Source: CAYVTV01 sp964454295 (GTDB taxonomy: Bacteria > Bacteroidota > Bacteroidia > Bacteroidales > GCA-2748055). Taken from it: a stretch of DNA of 9,091 bases. The position numbers and the translations under genes are program-made. The notes beneath the pieces are model-generated. The model was not told where the DNA came from, searched no databases, and saw only the letters and a program-made list of their open reading frames with translations. Positions 7,322-9,091 of the stretch are shown in pieces; positions within the stretch are counted from its first letter, which is position 1; the number at the start of each line of letters is the position of its first letter. The stretch covers positions 1 to 9,091 of the forward strand of contig CAYVTV010000178.1 of NCBI GenBank assembly GCA_964454295.1. Reading direction: 5' to 3'.

Positions 7322-7418
7322 TTTCCTGTTCAACGCTCATCCTTCGCAAATGCTTCGGATGACCCGTGGCGGAGCCAGGTTTTGTCTTTCCTATTCAACG
7401 CTGGCGGAGCCAGGTTTT
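7322..7418 (+). repeat. Direct repeat, one copy carrying a 30-nt hairpin insertion
   Basis: Copy 2 (7387-7418) is continuous: TTTCCTATTCAACGC followed by TGGCGGAGCCAGGTTTT. Copy 1 has the same two halves, TTTCCTGTTCAACGC (7322-7336) and TGGCGGAGCCAGGTTTT (7367-7383), with one mismatch, split by a 30-nt segment (7337-7366). That segment has the inverted repeat TCATCC / GGATGA (7337-7342, 7357-7362). The shared right half folds as TGGC-GGA-GCCA. This looks like a small intergenic repeat family in which a hairpin was gained or lost at a precise point. Confidence 0.75.
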
Positions 7419-7540
7419 ACATATTGCTGATTCAGAAAATATCGTCTTAAAATTATCAGCTAAATATTCAATTAAATAAGACTAACCTTCCCGAAGTTAC
7501 GACGGAGCAAGACCTGGGGTTGTCTCAATAATTAGAAATA

Positions 7541-8086
7541 TTACAATATCATCTCCTTCCTGTACACAATCTTTTTCCCCGGAATATCATATATCTCCAT
7601 TACCCATCCATCTTCACCCAGCCCGTTCTCCTTTACAAACCTGTTTAAAGCCGGATATACTTTCATTATTCCCATCATGATGGAGAGTTTTCCCCTGTAA
7701 GGGAATTCAGCGGTAATAAAATCCTTTGCAGGGAACAACTTTATATTGTATTTCCCTGCAAGGGATTCAATGACTTCTTCACCTGAATCTTCCAGTATAC
7801 AACCGACTTCGGAACGGAGTTTGCTCTTTTCCACTTTCCGGGGGTTATCATAATAGATGCCGAAACCTTTGAAAGTTTCTATATTATGATCTTCCAGTAA
7901 TGAATAGTAGATTTTATCCATCACCGCTGCACTGAGTTTGTAGTCACCTGTAAATTCTTCATAAACGAGAGTTTCTCCTCCCTGTTTAGAGATGGTAACT
8001 TTGACCTTTTTAAATCCATTGAAACAGATAAAAAGAATAAGCAACAGTGTTGCTATTAAAAAAATTACAAATATTGTTGTTTTCAT
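7541..8086 (-). CDS. Membrane-anchored GyrI-like domain protein (TEX264-like)
   Basis: A 181-residue protein with one N-terminal hydrophobic anchor (about 4-22) and then a GyrI-like, AraC-effector-binding-type domain (about 27-178). Recognisable parts are YEEFTGDY (42-49), GFGIYYDNP (74-82) followed by KLRSEVGCILE (89-99), then FPAKDFITAEFPYRGKLS, VYPALNRFVKENGL and a terminal MEIYDIPG containing the glutamate (E164) common in the fold's ligand pocket. GyrI-like domains bind small hydrophobic or cationic molecules, or act as partner-binding modules; no DNA-binding domain is present here. The YYDNP, VG.IL, ATFPY-like and VHPAL-like landmarks, together with a single anchor helix, closely recall human TEX264, minus its disordered C-terminal tail. 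Function in bacteria is unknown. The start is ATG at 8086; no SD is seen. It stands alone, 317 bp upstream of the membrane-protein gene on the same strand. Confidence 0.8.
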   Translation of the reverse strand: MKTTIFVIFLIATLLLILFICFNGFKKVKVTISKQGGETLVYEEFTGDYKLSAAVMDKIYYSLLEDHNIETFKGFGIYYDNPRKVEKSKLRSEVGCILEDSGEEVIESLAGKYNIKLFPAKDFITAEFPYRGKLSIMMGIMKVYPALNRFVKENGLGEDGWVMEIYDIPGKKIVYRKEMIL

Positions 8087-8115
8087 TATAACAGAATATA
8101 GTTAAACAGTAAGAT

Positions 8116-8158
8116 TTATCAGGATTATCAGGGATATCTTCATCAGAAACGATCCTGA
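8116..8158. repeat. Tandem 9-mers within an inverted repeat
   Basis: TTATCAGGA (8116-8124) is followed directly by TTATCAGGG (8125-8133). TCAGGAT (8119-8125) is also the reverse complement of ATCCTGA (8152-8158), giving a 7-bp stem with a 26-nt loop. The block sits 30-72 bp upstream of the GyrI-like gene start, where an operator for that gene would be expected; an operator role is inference. Confidence 0.45.
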
Positions 8159-8207
8159 CAACCGTGGTAAAATTGTTATTTTAACTGAGAAAAAAGAAAT
8201 AATGTTT

Positions 8208-8239
8208 ATTGAATGCCGTATCTTATTCATTGAATGCCG
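8208..8239. repeat. Direct repeat ATTGAATGCCG, 21-bp period
   Basis: ATTGAATGCCG occurs at 8208-8218 and again, identically, at 8229-8239. The centre-to-centre distance of 21 bp is two helical turns, the arrangement expected for two protein subunits binding the same DNA face. It lies about 120-155 bp upstream of the minus-strand GyrI-like gene. It may be an operator or simply a local duplication. Confidence 0.5.
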
Positions 8240-8462
8240 GATTAAAATAGGTGAAGTTTTTAAGTTTGTGACTTTTCGTTAACTAATAGTAAGCTTAGAT
8301 TGATTGTGTTTATCACTCTTTAAATGGCTGTATTTTCAAAGCTGTCTTTTTTGGGGAAGTTTTTTAAGGTATTATTTTATTCACTAGAATAAAATTTAAT
8401 TATCAAACAGTATATTAAATAGTTACAAATTGATGTCTTTGTGTTTTCGTTTCATATGTCGT

Positions 8463-8520
8463 GGAACCCCCATGTTTTTTTCATATCCTTGTTGTCCCGA
8501 GCAATCGGGATGGGGGTTTC
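8463..8520. repeat. Composite inverted repeat with inner GCAA-loop hairpin
   Basis: The outer arms are GGAACCCCCAT (8463-8473) and ATGGGGGTTTC (8510-8520), 11 bp with one G-U pair. Inside is TCCCGA-GCAA-TCGGGA (8495-8510), a perfect 6-bp stem capped by a GNRA-class tetraloop; A8510 is shared by the two stems. A T-run (8474-8480) lies in the left internal loop. The order does not make a Rho-independent terminator on either strand. Candidates are a structured RNA element or a member of a REP-like intergenic repeat family. Confidence 0.55.
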
Positions 8521-8569
8521 ATCCTGATATTTACCACTTTCAAAGCCTGAAAAAGCTCCTTCATCTCCT

Positions 8570-8605
8570 TTTGTTTTCTATTTATGTTTAAGCAGATTAG
8601 TTTTG
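8570..8605 (+). promoter_or_regulatory. Possible Bacteroidota promoter upstream of the nitroreductase remnant
   Basis: TAGTTTTG (8598-8605) is an exact match to the Bacteroidota -7 consensus TAnnTTTG, and TTTG at 8570-8573 could be the -33 element, though the 24-nt gap is slightly long. The ATG at 8632 lies 26 nt past the -7 box, a sensible leader length. This suggests that the promoter of the former gene has been kept although the gene is truncated. Confidence 0.4.
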
Positions 8606-8631
8606 TTTTCATAAATGCTAATCATAAAAAT

Positions 8632-8748
8632 ATGAAAACAATACAAGAATTAACTGAAAATGACTATTTGAATATTGTACAAAGTGCTGTAAAGGCACCT
8701 TCCGGCCACAATACACAGCCATGGCTGTTCACGAAGGAAGGTTTATAA
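8632..8748 (+). pseudogene. Truncated nitroreductase-family remnant
   Basis: A 38-codon frame begins at ATG 8632 and ends at TAA 8746-8748. Its N-terminus (MKTIQELTENDYLNIVQSAV) runs into APSGHNTQPWLF (22-34), the flavin-binding signature at the start of many nitroreductase-like proteins, which are normally about 200-330 residues. After TKEGL the frame stops. In the neighbouring frame the sequence continues as FIIKYN, which fits the expected next strand, but this also stops within a few codons and is followed by non-coding AT-rich DNA. The simplest reading is a gene hit by a single-base frameshift and by a deletion of everything beyond about codon 43. The remnant cannot form the nitroreductase fold. 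A likely promoter remains upstream. Confidence 0.75.
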
Positions 8749-8927
8749 TTAAATATAACTAATAAAAATACTAAATAATTAAAGTTCCGGAGTTGTGTAA
8801 TAAAATTTAATTTTTTCAGGCTTTTAGCCTGTGGACTAATATTATCCTAAAAACTAATTACTATTTTATGCTTTTTTTCTAAGTTGTTGTACTTGTTCGA
8901 AACTTCAGTTAATAAATAATTTTCATT
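8749..8927. other. Non-coding AT-rich stretch with one hairpin
   Basis: 179 bp after the nitroreductase remnant. CAGGCT (8817-8822) and AGCCTG (8826-8831) form a perfect 6-bp stem with a TTT loop, preceded by a run of six T. There is no T-run after the stem on the plus strand, so it is not a canonical terminator. The promoter of the next gene presumably lies between here and 8927, but I cannot identify it. Confidence 0.45.
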
Positions 8928-9091
8928 ATGAGATATATACTATTTGCAATTCTTTTCTTACATGGTGCAATACACCTTTTAGGCTTTGTCAAAGGCTTTC
9001 ATCTGGCGGAAGTCCAAAACTTGCAGTCCAATATTTCAAAGGCATCCGCTCTGATATGGCTAATGGTGTTTTTGTTATTCATCCTGTCAGC
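8928..9091 (+). CDS. N-terminal part of a small membrane protein (DUF6544-like?), cut by the window end
   Basis: 54 codons are visible, still open at the window edge. The protein begins MRYILFAILFLHGAIHLLGF, a first membrane helix with a distinctive HG.IH.LGF pattern, followed by VKGFHLAEVQNLQSNISKAS and a second helix starting ALIWLMVFLLFIL. I associate this N-terminal pattern (HGLIHLLGF, ISKP.GLLWL) with a family of hypothetical Bacteroidota membrane proteins annotated as DUF6544; that is recalled from family knowledge and not tested. No function is known to me. The start is ATG 8928; there is no SD, and the leader is AT-rich. No operon partner is visible. Confidence 0.7.
   Translation, partial: MRYILFAILFLHGAIHLLGFVKGFHLAEVQNLQSNISKASALIWLMVFLLFILS

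Larger units (their letters stand above)
7224..7540. other. Intergenic stretch between the two minus-strand genes
   Basis: 317 bp with no supported coding frame. It contains the ribosome-binding site of the membrane-protein gene at its left end, a duplicated 32-nt element (7322-7418, listed separately), a possible degenerate third copy (about 7488-7525), and a weak inverted repeat GTCTTA (7444-7449) / TAAGAC (7477-7482). The promoter of the membrane-protein gene should lie here, but I find no exact TAnnTTTG box on the minus strand. Confidence 0.6.
8087..8631. other. Long non-coding stretch with several repeat structures
   Basis: 545 bp without a convincing gene. It must hold the promoter of the minus-strand GyrI-like gene and that of the plus-strand nitroreductase remnant. 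Distinct structures inside it are tandem 9-mers with an inverted repeat (8116-8158), an 11-bp direct repeat with 21-bp period (8208-8239), a composite inverted repeat (8463-8520) and a likely promoter (8570-8605), each listed separately. The remainder is AT-rich with no pattern I could identify. Confidence 0.6.

Noticed and set aside
7444..7482. Inverted repeat GTCTTA / TAAGAC
   Set aside because: Six bp with a 27-nt AT-rich loop is expected by chance in such sequence.
8433..8591. 52-codon plus-strand frame (MSLCFRFICRG...)
   Set aside because: It runs straight through the composite inverted repeat, has odd composition and no recognisable domain, and no ribosome-binding or promoter support; most likely spurious.
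1..9091. CRISPR arrays, tRNA/rRNA genes, insertion sequences, phage or defence genes
   Set aside because: No regularly spaced repeats of CRISPR size, no cloverleaf or rRNA-like stretch, no transposase, integrase, nuclease or toxin-like motif was found on either strand.

Overview
The window reads as a chromosomal segment of a member of the Bacteroidota, probably a marine or otherwise polysaccharide-degrading one. The evidence is a secreted protein ending in a type IX secretion (T9SS) sorting domain, a Bacteroidota-style membrane-spanning regulator (beta-propeller, Y_Y_Y domain, LuxR-like HTH), AT-rich intergenic DNA, and almost no Shine-Dalgarno sequences in front of the genes. No tRNA, rRNA, CRISPR array, insertion sequence or integrase was seen.

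Positions 2-6711 (+ strand) look like the end of a beta-1,3-glucan (laminarin-type) utilisation locus. In order they hold the 3' end of a GPH-family sugar symporter, two tandem glycoside hydrolase family 17 (GH17) genes overlapping by 35 nt, a secreted protein with two carbohydrate-binding-like domains and a T9SS tail, a Rho-independent terminator, and an 897-residue inner-membrane sensor/transcription regulator that starts at TTG. The inferred scheme is that glucan is bound outside the cell by the T9SS protein, fragments cross the inner membrane through the symporter and are cut in the cytoplasm by the two GH17 enzymes, which have no signal peptides, while the regulator senses glycan in the periplasm. 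No SusC/SusD pair or GH16/GH3 enzyme is visible; they could lie upstream of the window.

Positions 6762-8086 (- strand) hold two unrelated genes: a small four-helix membrane protein of unknown function, exceptional here for a strong Shine-Dalgarno, and a membrane-anchored GyrI-like protein whose architecture and motifs recall the eukaryotic ER-phagy receptor TEX264. Between them is a repeat-bearing intergenic stretch (7224-7540).

Positions 8087-9091 are mostly non-coding. They contain tandem 9-mers, a direct repeat with 21-bp periodicity, a composite inverted repeat with a GCAA tetraloop, a truncated nitroreductase remnant behind a plausible Bacteroidota promoter, and the start of a small membrane protein gene cut by the window edge. 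I see no clearly new multi-gene system. The most unusual items are the TEX264-like protein, the non-catalytic secreted binding protein with a C8 tract in its linker, and the structured intergenic repeats.
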